Below are positions 1 to 6,836 of a stretch of 7,129 bases of DNA, one piece after another (position 1 is the stretch's first letter; the number at the start of each line of letters is the position of its first letter). The notes below the pieces were generated by a model. The model worked only from the letters and a program-made list of their open reading frames with translations. It had not been told where the DNA came from and searched no databases. Source of the DNA: an uncultured Collinsella sp. (GTDB lineage Bacteria; Actinomycetota; Coriobacteriia; Coriobacteriales; Coriobacteriaceae); contig CAADSV010000156.1 in NCBI GenBank assembly GCA_900751665.1, positions 1 to 7,129 on the forward strand. Reading direction: 5' to 3'. The translations under genes and the position numbers were made by a program.

Positions 1-70
1 AAAAACGGGGGGTGCCCAAATCCAGGGGGGATATATGGTTAATTTTGGGGGGGGGGCGGGGGGGGGCCCA
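1..70. other. Anomalous G-homopolymer leader, possibly poor-quality sequence
   Basis: This stretch has G runs of 6 (7-12), 6 (25-30), 10 (47-56) and 9 (58-66), the last two separated by a single C, with AT-rich patches between them. Nothing else in the window looks like this. The clean, codon-like GC-rich sequence begins only near base 70. No coding frame here resembles a protein. The likeliest reading is low-quality sequence at a contig or read end, but a genuine G-rich upstream tract cannot be excluded. I found no convincing -35/-10 promoter pair in bases 1-134, and the true promoter may lie in this unreliable part or outside the window. Confidence 0.6.
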
Positions 71-120
71 CGCCGCCCGCCAGCGCCAAGCGATATCGGA
101 CATCGCGAAAGCATAGGGGT

Positions 121-127
121 AAGGGAG
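121..127 (+). promoter_or_regulatory. Ribosome binding site of the surface-protein gene
   Basis: AAGGGAG lies 7 bases before the ATG at 135, a normal Shine-Dalgarno spacing, and supports that start. A second purine-rich stretch (AGGGAG, 138-143) inside the first codons sits 6 bases before an in-frame ATG at 150. A start five codons later is therefore possible, and it would leave the signal peptide functional. Confidence 0.7.
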
Positions 128-134
128 CTGAACG

Positions 135-236
135 ATGAGGGAGAAGAAGATGGGGATGCGCGCTGCGTTGACGCGTCTGCTGGGCATCGCCACCGTAGCA
201 TGCGCACTCGTGGCGACGCCGGCCGTGGCCAGTGCC
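135..236 (+). other. Sec signal peptide coding region
   Basis: Residues 1-34 of the first frame. The n-region carries R2, K4, K5 and R9, followed by a hydrophobic stretch LLGIATVACALVATPAVA and an A-S-A motif before E35, matching signal peptidase I cleavage rules. A Cys at position 23 sits inside the hydrophobic core, and no lipobox precedes the cleavage site, so a lipoprotein is unlikely. Confidence 0.85.
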
Positions 237-572
237 GAGACACAGGTGCCTGCTAATACGCAAGTTCTGTCGCTTGGACAGGCAGGCAAAAAGCCCGTTA
301 AAATCACCGAGCCTGGTTGCCATGTGCTCAGGACGAGCGAGAATCAGACCACGCCCTCCTCGGGCTACGTCATCGACGTTCCGAACGCGACTTCGTATAA
401 TCCCGTGACGATTTACATTGATGGCACAGTCTACGTGAACGGCAGTACGAACTCATTAGTTGGGCAAACTCGATGGCTGTTCAACATCAAGCGGGGCAGC
501 AATATCGAGTTCATCGGTATCAACAATCCGTGCGTCAGCTTTCATGATAAGAATGGGGGAACCAGTCCGTAA
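135..572 (+). CDS. N-terminal part of a large cell-surface protein: signal peptide plus start of beta-helix (split by frameshift)
   Basis: This 145-residue reading frame begins with a typical Sec signal peptide: a basic n-region (MREKKMGMR), a hydrophobic core (about residues 15-27) and an AVASA|ETQ cleavage site after residue 34. The mature part has alternating short beta segments with Asn/Gly turns (for example YVIDVPNA, VTIYIDGTVYVNG, IEFIGINN). This resembles the opening coils of pectate-lyase-like right-handed parallel beta-helix proteins. It ends abruptly inside such a coil (CVSFHDKNGG) at a TAA at 570-572, just after a G5 run. The natural continuation is in the +2 frame, open from 551, giving NQSVSGFLTDRYYDGGYKN, so this is the front of the gene annotated at 581-6766, not a separate small protein. 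As written it would be exported as an unanchored fragment. The substrate of the beta-helix head is unknown. Confidence 0.85.
   Translation: MREKKMGMRAALTRLLGIATVACALVATPAVASAETQVPANTQVLSLGQAGKKPVKITEPGCHVLRTSENQTTPSSGYVIDVPNATSYNPVTIYIDGTVYVNGSTNSLVGQTRWLFNIKRGSNIEFIGINNPCVSFHDKNGGTSP
551..572 (+). other. Frame break at a G5 run joining the two parts of the gene
   Basis: The N-terminal frame stops at 570-572. The frame of the downstream 6.2-kb reading frame is already open from 551, immediately after a TAA at 548-550. Adding one G to the run at 555-559 reads N-G-G-N-Q-S-V-S-G-F-L-T-D-R and gives a continuous 2210-residue protein. Both sides look like the same beta-helix domain, and only the N-terminal side has a signal peptide. 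A programmed -1 shift is not well supported: the GGA codon could re-pair one base back on GGG, but the preceding GGG would have to re-pair on TGG, so there is no proper slippery heptamer. Confidence 0.8.
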
Positions 573-580
573 GCGGGTTT

Positions 581-3500
581 TTGACCGACCGATATTACGA
601 CGGTGGCTACAAAAACGCTTCGGGTGGCATCTCGGTTAGCCTAAAGCTCGGCGATGGTTCTCAGAACTTCTTCCTCTCGTACAGCAGTAGGCTCGACCAA
701 AAGGTGCCTGCGATTTCGTTGGGAAGCACCGAGGGCGATCTGACCGCCAAGTTCGAAAAGCTGAAGATCCAGGACTATGTTGGCAAGTCGGGCGCAGTGG
801 CGGGCAACGCCCAAGAGTATGCTGTCCCCGTACGTCTCTTCCGTGAGGGCAGGGATACGACTGGCGGCAACACCAAGCCCTTCACAGCGACTTTTACCGA
901 TTGCGTGTTCTACGATACGTCCGGAGACTTTAATGGTGCTGTTTCCGTCGATGGCAACAGCAGTTTCAAGATGCCCAAAGACGGAAGCGCTGTCGCAAAA
1001 TTGACGGCGACGTTCAACAATTGCAGCTTCAGTGGCAGCAATGGGGAGAACCTGGGCGTCAGGCAGACGAACAAGAGCTATAAGTCGGTCGAAGCGTCTC
1101 GTTATTATGAGAATTCCTCTATCCTTAATACCTACGCTGTCGCAGGCGTGATGGGCGTCACCAACGCTACGGTCAACCTCAATAGCTGCGAGATGAGCAA
1201 CTTCCACAGCGTGCGTTCGAGCTCGGCCGACAGCACTTTGACAGTCGATGCCCTCAATGTTGCACGAAGCGCTCGCTGCAACATAAACGGCGGCGACATT
1301 TCTCGCTATGGAGCGCGCGGCAATACGTGCGTGGTGTACGCTGCTGGAACCCTTACCCTTAGCGGGTCGCCGACTATCGCGAGCTTTTGGAAGAACAGCC
1401 ATGCCGGAGATACAACGACAGGCGACGGATATACCGAGGCAGATATCGCCACAGGAACCGCCAAGAGCTTGTACATCCCTAAGAAAAAGAGCTCCGATGC
1501 CACGGCCCCTGTGTTGAACCTTGCGTCTGGCCTCTCCGTGCGCGGAGGCGATGACCATGTTTGGATCTCGATTGAGGAGACTGCGGACAGCAATGGCGTA
1601 AAGTCGCGTGTCCTTGGCACCTGCGAATCCAACAAGATTGAAGGCGTTGTGCCAGACGGCTCGTCCAAGAACGACGACAACTCCGACAAGTACGAGATCG
1701 TGAACCTTAACGGCGATCTCACCTTCCGCGAGACCATTCACCAGCATAAGTGGAAGGTCGAAGCTGACGGCATGGGCGTTCGTGCATCGTGCGTGGGCCC
1801 GTTCCGCAACAGTGAGTGCGAATATGGCATGGGCGAGGACGGCGAGCCCAAAAAGTACCTGAGGGCCACGTACAAGCTCTCCATGTCCAAGGCAACGAGC
1901 TCTCAGAGTACCGAGCTTGTCTATGACGGCTGCCCGGTCAAGATTGCTTTGAACAAGGACGGCGCGTGGAATCTAGAACAGATGGGCGTGACAGCTAGCG
2001 AAGAATTCGCGTGGTACCAGTGCAAGTCCCAGGCGGACGCCGAGGCATATAAAAACGGCACCAAGCTCAAGGATGCTCCGGCGGACGCTGGCTACTACTA
2101 TGTCGTTACGAGCTTTAAGACCGCCTCTGGCCAGACGCTTGAGGGCAAGAAGGCCTTTGAGATTTCTCCGCGTCGCCTGATTAAGAATCAATCCTACAAG
2201 TTCACCCTTAAAGACGGCGGCAAGGGCGCGGGCAAGTATGCCTATGACGGCAAGGAGCATCAGCCCGTCGTTGAAAGTGCAAAGTTCAAGAACGGTGCCG
2301 GCGAGTGGGTCGATCTCGTTGAGGGCAAGGATTACGTGCTCGACGCTCGAAGTGAATCCGGACTGAAGCAGACCGAGCCAGGGCAATACGAATGCATTGT
2401 CATCGGTAAGGGTAACTTCACGACCGATGGCGGCACCACAAGCGTTCTGACGCTCAAATGGGAGATCGTTGACGTTTCGCGCTTTGACCTCGAGGTCGCT
2501 GGCTTCGATGGCACCTATGATGGCGACGAGCACGGCATTACGGTCAACGTTAAGAATGACCCCGTTCCGGCGGATATGAAAATTGAGTACCGTGAAGACG
2601 GCGGTGATTGGACGACGGACAAGCCGACCTATCGCAATGCGGCCGAGCACACGACCTACTACCGTGTTACGGCTTCTGGCTACCTGACCGTCAAGGGCAG
2701 CGCGACCGTGAAGATTTCCAAGTCCGATCAGAAGGCGCCGACTGGGCTCGTGGGAAATAATTGGACCACGTGCAGCAGCAAGGACGGCTCTATCTCGGGC
2801 GTGACCAAGAAAATGGAATACCGTCGCGGGTCGAGTGGGGATTACCAGAAGATAACGTCTGACGGTAAATTGACCGGGCTTACGAAGTCGGGAACGTATA
2901 ACGTCCGCTTTGCCGAGGATGGCAACCACAATGCGTCGGCCGATACCGAGGTTAAGATCGAGCCGGGCCCCCATACCGTTGCCGACAATGCGGCTTGGAA
3001 GCCGAATGGCGAAGGTAGCCACGTTAAGCGCTGCAAGTACTGCAAGACGGAGCAGGAGCGCCAGCCCTGCAGGTGGAAATACGAGATCGTTACGCCTGCC
3101 ACGCCCGAGGCCGATGGCGTTCGTCAAAAGGTCTGCAGGGTTTGCAGCGGCAAATGGGATGAAGAACCTTATACCTATGTGGATACCTATAAGCCCGTCA
3201 TTTATGACCTCTGGGTAGATAAGACCTACTGCGAGAGCGTTTCATTTGACGTGATTGATGACCGTGACGAGACAGTGACGGTCACTGACAACGGTAAGGA
3301 GCTCGAGGCTGGCAAGGACGGTAGGTATACGGCCAAGGCCGCCGAGGGCGATGCTGGCGCCGAGCATGTAATCGTGGCTACGGACACTGCCGGCAATAAA
3401 GAGACCATCACAATTAAGATGTACGCCGAGCATGCGTATGAATGGACGACCGACAAACAGCCGACGGTTGGCGAGGCTGGCTCCAAGCACGGGAAGTGCT

Positions 3501-6500
3501 CCGTGTGCGGCCATGAGTCGGGTGCGGTTGAGGTTCCGGCCCTGGCTGTTAAGGGCTACTCGGGCAAATATGACGGCAAGGAGCACTCTGTCGACGCCTC
3601 GGCGCTGCCCGAAGGTTCCGTCGTTGAATACAAGGCTGCTGACGGCGGCTGGACGAGCGTTGCGCCCAGCATCAAGGACGCCGGCAGTGTGACGGTCGAC
3701 TATCGCGTCACGATTGATGGCGCGGCGGTTGACGGTAAGGTGACGCTTGAGGTCAAACCGCGTGCGATAACGGTCGCGGCGCAGGACGCCTCCAAGACCT
3801 ACGGCGAGGACGATCCCAAGTTTACGTATGACGTCACTTCTGGCGAACTCGTTGAGGGCGAGAGCCTTCAGGGTATTGAGATTGAGCGCGATGATGACGA
3901 CAGCGTGCGCGACGGTGGCTATGCTCTGCGCCTGACGCAGCCTGAGGGCGCCAACTCCAACTACAAGATTACGTTCAAGGACGGCACCTTTACGATCGGC
4001 AAGCGCGAGCTCTCCGTAACGTGGGACACCACTACTGAGTTCACCTACGACGGCGAGAAACACTGCCCCCAAGCGAAACTCCACAATGTCATCGAAGGTG
4101 ACGATGTCTCCGCGTACGTTGACGGCGCCAAGGTCAAAGCCGGCACCTACACGGCGAAAATTACCGAACTGACGGGCGACGACGCGGGTAACTACAAGCT
4201 TCCCGCCGAAGGCCTGACGTGTGAGTTCTCCATCAAGAAGGCGCCCCAGGGCGCGCCGAAGGTTCAGACCACGGCCGAGACTGTGAGCGGCAAGTCCGAC
4301 GGTAAGATCATGGGTGTCGACGCGAAGATGGAGTGGCGCGCCAAGGGATCTGGCGAGTATCAGGGCGTGCCCGATGGCGTGACTGAGATTATGGATTGTG
4401 CTGTCGGCACGTACGAGGTGCGCTACCGCGCCGATAGCGACCATGACGCCTCCTCCGCCACCGAGGTTACCGTTAATGCCGGCGGCAAGCTCGTCGTGAC
4501 GCTGCCATCCAAGCAGGTTGGCTATACGATCACGGCGAACCCGGACGAGCTTGACTGGCACGGATCAACCACCCTCACGGTCGGCATCGAGAGCGGCTAC
4601 TTTACTGACAACGACTCTTACGCCGTCAAGGTCAACAATGCCGTTGTGGCGCCCGACGCGCGTGGTGAGTTCACCGTTCAGAATGCCGAGAGCGACCTCG
4701 TTGTCACCGTCGAGGGCGTGCGCAAGCACGAGGCCGTGAACGATGAGTGGCTCTCCGACGACAGCACGCATTGGCATAAGTGCGCCTGTGGTGACAAGAT
4801 CGACGAGGCCAAGCACGACTTTGAGTGGGTCGTCGTCAAGGTCCCCACGGCAACCGAGAAGGGCTCCAAGCAACAGAAGTGCAAGGTCTGCGGTCACAAG
4901 CTGGCCGAGGTCGAGATTCCGGCTGCCGCCATCGTTGGCTACTCCGACGAGTACGACGGCGACTATCACACGGTTGATGCGACGAGTCTGCCCAAGGGTG
5001 CAACGGCAAAGTACAGCACTGACGGCAAGAACTGGTCCCCCGAGGCTCCCAAGATTAAGGACGTCGGCACGCTGACCGTGTCCTATGAGGTAACGATCGA
5101 CGGCGTGAAGGCCGGGGGTAAGGTGACTCTCGAGGTCAAGCCGTGTGCGATTACGGTCACTGCCCAGGACGCTTCTAAGACCTACGGCGAGGCTGACCCC
5201 GTGTTTACGTGGGATGTCACTTCTGGCGAGCTTGTCGAGGGCGAGAGCCTCCAGGGCCTCGAGATTGAGCGCGAAGATGACGACAACGTGCGCGACGGCG
5301 GCTATGCTCTGCACTTGACGCAGGCCAAGGACGCTAACCCCAACTACAACATCACGTTTGTTGACGGCGTGTTCACCATCAACCAGCGCGTGCTCACTGT
5401 GAAGTGGGGTACCAGCGAGTTTGTTTACGATGGCAAGGAGCACTGCCCCGAGGCGACGCTCGGCAACGTTATCGACGACGATGACCTTGGTGCGACCGTC
5501 GAGGGCTCCCAGGTCGAGGCCGGCGATTCGTACCAAGCGAACCTCACCGCACTGACGGGCAAGGCCGCGGGCAACTACGCGCTTCCGACCGAGGGCCTGA
5601 CGTGCGACTTCTCCATCAAGAACGCCGCGCAGGGCGCGCCGGTGGTCCAGGCTGCGGCCGAGACCGTGAGCCGCAAGCGTGACGGCAAGATCACGGGCGT
5701 CGACGCGACGATGGAGTGGCGTGCCAAGGGTGCCGCCGAGTATCAGGCGGTGGGCGAGGGCGTGACCGAGCTGACGGGTCTTGCCGCCGACACGTATGAG
5801 GTGCGCTACCAGGTCAAGGCCAACTATGACGCTTCTTTTGCCACCGAGGTTACCGTGGCGGCCGGTTCCAAGCTGGTAGTGACGCTGCCGAGCAATCAGG
5901 TGGGCTACGCGCTCACCGCGACGGCAACCGAGCTCGACTGGCACGGCGCCGCAACGCTCACCATGAGCATCGACAGCGCGTATTTTGCGGGTAAGGACTA
6001 CGCCGTCAAGGTCAACGGCACGTCCGTTAAGCTTTCCGCCAAGGGTGCCTATGAGCTCAAGGATGTCGAGGGCGACGTGAATGTGACGGTCGAGGGTATC
6101 CTCAAGCACGAGCCCGACGGCTCCGGCTGGGCACACGACGCCAAGAACCACTGGCATGTCTGCCGCTGCGGCGAAGTTCTCGACAAGGCCGAGCATACCT
6201 TTGAGTGGGTCATCGACAAGCCGGCGACCACCGAGGCCAAGGGCGAGAAGCACCAGGAGTGCAGGGTCTGCGGTGAGAAGGGCAAGTCTGAGGAGATCGC
6301 GATTCTGGCACCCGAGATCACCGACGGCAAGGGCCAGACGATGGTGGTCGACGCCGCCAAGGACCTGAGCTTCCGCTCGAGCGCGCCGATCGAGTTCTTC
6401 CAGAAGGTGCTGGTTGACGATAAGGAGGTCGCGGCCGAGAACTACGTGCTCGCCGAGGGCTCTACGATCGTGACGCTCAAGACGAGCTTCCTAAAGACGC

Positions 6501-6766
6501 TCGGCGTGGGCGAGCATAAGTTGAGTGTGGTTTCGGCCACGGGCACGGCCGAGACGACCTTTACCGTTGCCGAGGCTGCCAACCCCGCTCCTGGTCAGAC
6601 CACCACGACTACTACGACCACGACTACGACTTCCAAGCCTAAGAAGAAGGCTAGCAAGGAGACGTTGCCTGAGTCCGGCGACAGCGCGTACGTCATGGCT
6701 GGTGCCGTGCTCGCTGCCGGCGTGGCAGCCCTGCTGCTGGCGTGGACCATGAAGCGCCGCGCGTAG
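581..6766 (+). CDS. Giant repeat-rich, sortase-anchored surface protein (beta-helix head, YDG/MBG repeats, LPESG)
   Basis: This 2061-residue frame ends at TAG 6764-6766 and is the main body of the gene starting at 135. The TTG at 581 has no Shine-Dalgarno and no signal peptide follows it, so it is probably not a real start. Residues 1-385 continue the parallel beta-helix, with coils such as FTATFTDCVFYD, LTATFNNCSFSG and ATVNLNSCEMSNF. Residues 387-430 form a linker with C404 and C413. Residues 431-790 hold YDG/MBG-like beta-sandwich modules (YDGKEH, YDGDEH), and 818-855 a Cys-pair module. Residues 868-948 are Ig-like, ending ATDTAGNKETITIK. Two super-repeats occupy 951-1411 and 1412-1871, each with an MBG domain (KTYGEDDP, KTYGEADP). 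A last Ig/X2-like domain lies at about 1910-1997 (EGSTIVTLKTSFLKTL), followed by 11 Thr, a Lys-rich stretch, LPESG at 2029-2033, a membrane helix and KRRA. The inferred role is an adhesin or glycan binder on a long stalk. No complete catalytic motif was recognised. Family assignment is by eye. Confidence 0.9.
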   Translation: MTDRYYDGGYKNASGGISVSLKLGDGSQNFFLSYSSRLDQKVPAISLGSTEGDLTAKFEKLKIQDYVGKSGAVAGNAQEYAVPVRLFREGRDTTGGNTKPFTATFTDCVFYDTSGDFNGAVSVDGNSSFKMPKDGSAVAKLTATFNNCSFSGSNGENLGVRQTNKSYKSVEASRYYENSSILNTYAVAGVMGVTNATVNLNSCEMSNFHSVRSSSADSTLTVDALNVARSARCNINGGDISRYGARGNTCVVYAAGTLTLSGSPTIASFWKNSHAGDTTTGDGYTEADIATGTAKSLYIPKKKSSDATAPVLNLASGLSVRGGDDHVWISIEETADSNGVKSRVLGTCESNKIEGVVPDGSSKNDDNSDKYEIVNLNGDLTFRETIHQHKWKVEADGMGVRASCVGPFRNSECEYGMGEDGEPKKYLRATYKLSMSKATSSQSTELVYDGCPVKIALNKDGAWNLEQMGVTASEEFAWYQCKSQADAEAYKNGTKLKDAPADAGYYYVVTSFKTASGQTLEGKKAFEISPRRLIKNQSYKFTLKDGGKGAGKYAYDGKEHQPVVESAKFKNGAGEWVDLVEGKDYVLDARSESGLKQTEPGQYECIVIGKGNFTTDGGTTSVLTLKWEIVDVSRFDLEVAGFDGTYDGDEHGITVNVKNDPVPADMKIEYREDGGDWTTDKPTYRNAAEHTTYYRVTASGYLTVKGSATVKISKSDQKAPTGLVGNNWTTCSSKDGSISGVTKKMEYRRGSSGDYQKITSDGKLTGLTKSGTYNVRFAEDGNHNASADTEVKIEPGPHTVADNAAWKPNGEGSHVKRCKYCKTEQERQPCRWKYEIVTPATPEADGVRQKVCRVCSGKWDEEPYTYVDTYKPVIYDLWVDKTYCESVSFDVIDDRDETVTVTDNGKELEAGKDGRYTAKAAEGDAGAEHVIVATDTAGNKETITIKMYAEHAYEWTTDKQPTVGEAGSKHGKCSVCGHESGAVEVPALAVKGYSGKYDGKEHSVDASALPEGSVVEYKAADGGWTSVAPSIKDAGSVTVDYRVTIDGAAVDGKVTLEVKPRAITVAAQDASKTYGEDDPKFTYDVTSGELVEGESLQGIEIERDDDDSVRDGGYALRLTQPEGANSNYKITFKDGTFTIGKRELSVTWDTTTEFTYDGEKHCPQAKLHNVIEGDDVSAYVDGAKVKAGTYTAKITELTGDDAGNYKLPAEGLTCEFSIKKAPQGAPKVQTTAETVSGKSDGKIMGVDAKMEWRAKGSGEYQGVPDGVTEIMDCAVGTYEVRYRADSDHDASSATEVTVNAGGKLVVTLPSKQVGYTITANPDELDWHGSTTLTVGIESGYFTDNDSYAVKVNNAVVAPDARGEFTVQNAESDLVVTVEGVRKHEAVNDEWLSDDSTHWHKCACGDKIDEAKHDFEWVVVKVPTATEKGSKQQKCKVCGHKLAEVEIPAAAIVGYSDEYDGDYHTVDATSLPKGATAKYSTDGKNWSPEAPKIKDVGTLTVSYEVTIDGVKAGGKVTLEVKPCAITVTAQDASKTYGEADPVFTWDVTSGELVEGESLQGLEIEREDDDNVRDGGYALHLTQAKDANPNYNITFVDGVFTINQRVLTVKWGTSEFVYDGKEHCPEATLGNVIDDDDLGATVEGSQVEAGDSYQANLTALTGKAAGNYALPTEGLTCDFSIKNAAQGAPVVQAAAETVSRKRDGKITGVDATMEWRAKGAAEYQAVGEGVTELTGLAADTYEVRYQVKANYDASFATEVTVAAGSKLVVTLPSNQVGYALTATATELDWHGAATLTMSIDSAYFAGKDYAVKVNGTSVKLSAKGAYELKDVEGDVNVTVEGILKHEPDGSGWAHDAKNHWHVCRCGEVLDKAEHTFEWVIDKPATTEAKGEKHQECRVCGEKGKSEEIAILAPEITDGKGQTMVVDAAKDLSFRSSAPIEFFQKVLVDDKEVAAENYVLAEGSTIVTLKTSFLKTLGVGEHKLSVVSATGTAETTFTVAEAANPAPGQTTTTTTTTTTTSKPKKKASKETLPESGDSAYVMAGAVLAAGVAALLLAWTMKRRA
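3431..4813 (+). repeat. Super-repeat copy 1 (461 codons)
   Basis: Residues 951-1411 of the downstream frame. In order it holds an HAYEW...CSVCG segment with C973 and C976, a YDG-like module (YSGKYDGKEH), an MBG domain (about 1060-1140, KTYGEDDP), and a second YDG-like module with C1162 and C1214. An SDGKIMGVDAKMEWR module, a VGYTITA...VTVEGV module and an HWHKCACG motif (C1401, C1403) complete it. The whole order recurs in the next 460 codons. Over the MBG domain the two copies match at 63 of 78 residues by hand count, with many synonymous differences, so the duplication is not recent. Confidence 0.9.
4814..6193 (+). repeat. Super-repeat copy 2 (460 codons)
   Basis: Residues 1412-1871. It starts HDFEW with C1434 and C1437 (KCKVCGHK), followed by YSDEYDGDYH, an MBG domain at about 1521-1600 (KTYGEADP), a YDG-like module with C1622 and C1675, RDGKITGVDATMEWR, VGYALTA...VTVEGI, and HWHVCRCG (C1861, C1863). 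It adjoins copy 1 directly in the same frame. Length differs from copy 1 by one codon overall. Confidence 0.9.
6194..6298 (+). repeat. Truncated third super-repeat copy (35 codons)
   Basis: HTFEWVIDKPATTEAKGEKH and the following ECRVCGEK (C1894, C1897) align with the first ~35 residues of copies 1 and 2. The sequence then leaves the repeat pattern and enters the terminal Ig/X2-like domain. The result is a closing Cys-pair segment that completes the CxC motif ending copy 2, so the repeat boundary can equally be drawn between modules rather than inside the Cys module. Confidence 0.75.
6599..6631 (+). repeat. ACN trinucleotide tract encoding 11 consecutive threonines
   Basis: Eleven Thr codons (ACC, ACG and ACT mixed) lie between NPAPGQ and SKPKKK. 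Pro/Thr/Lys-rich linkers just before a sorting signal normally span the peptidoglycan in anchored proteins. The near-repetitive ACN DNA could change length by whole codons without breaking the frame. Confidence 0.85.
6665..6763 (+). other. Cell-wall sorting signal (LPESG, membrane helix, basic tail)
   Basis: LPESG (6665-6679) is followed by DSAY, a hydrophobic segment VMAGAVLAAGVAALLLAWTM and the positively charged end KRRA, directly before TAG. This is the standard order for sortase substrates. Serine replaces the usual threonine at position 4 of LPXTG. No sortase gene is in the window, so the enzyme must be encoded elsewhere. Confidence 0.9.
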
Positions 6767-6782
6767 TCGCGCGCCAGTCCCC

Positions 6783-6817
6783 AGCGGGCCCGGATCGAGC
6801 GATTCGGGCCCGCTTTT
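6783..6817 (+). terminator. Rho-independent terminator of the surface-protein gene
   Basis: Bases 6783-6796 pair with 6801-6814 in a 14-bp stem (one G-T pair) with a GAGC loop. The lower part is very GC-rich (AGCGGGCCCG with CGGGCCCGCT). The stem runs into TTTT (6814-6817), 17 bases after the stop codon. The T run is short and followed by GGGG, so termination may be partial. Confidence 0.85.
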
Positions 6818-6836
6818 GGGGCCTGCCGGAAGCCCG

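Noticed and set aside
91..98. CGATATCG palindrome in the leader as an operator.
   Set aside because: An 8-bp palindrome alone, with no identifiable promoter next to it, is not enough to call a binding site.
39..323. A 94-codon minus-strand frame over the gene start.
   Set aside because: Its C-terminal end is encoded by the anomalous G runs (poly-Pro), and it overlaps the signal-peptide coding region. There is no recognisable protein.
581..583. TTG as a genuine independent start of a second gene.
   Set aside because: No Shine-Dalgarno precedes it, the frame is already open upstream from 551, and the encoded protein would have a sortase signal but no signal peptide. It is the continuation of the gene starting at 135.
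555..584. Programmed -1 ribosomal frameshift.
   Set aside because: The needed heptamer with both codons able to re-pair is absent. The T-rich run at 577-582 lies after the stop of the first frame, and no stimulating stem-loop was seen just downstream.
641..6253. Four long minus-strand open frames (641-1747, 1973-3127, 3242-4561, 4565-6253), all in the same antisense frame, up to 562 codons.
   Set aside because: They lie opposite the surface-protein gene. That antisense frame is open simply because the sense gene rarely uses TTA, CTA and TCA, which are the complements of stop codons. Their translations are low-complexity Arg/Leu/Val/Gly-rich with no domain pattern, and no ribosome binding context was seen.
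3431..6298. CRISPR array or phage origin suggested by the repetitive structure.
   Set aside because: The repeats are long, coding, in frame and diverged. There are no short direct repeats with unique spacers and no phage genes.
6758..6773. CGCGCG-TAGT-CGCGCG inverted repeat across the stop codon.
   Set aside because: Short and made of simple CG alternation in a GC-rich context. The real terminator is the 14-bp hairpin at 6783-6817.
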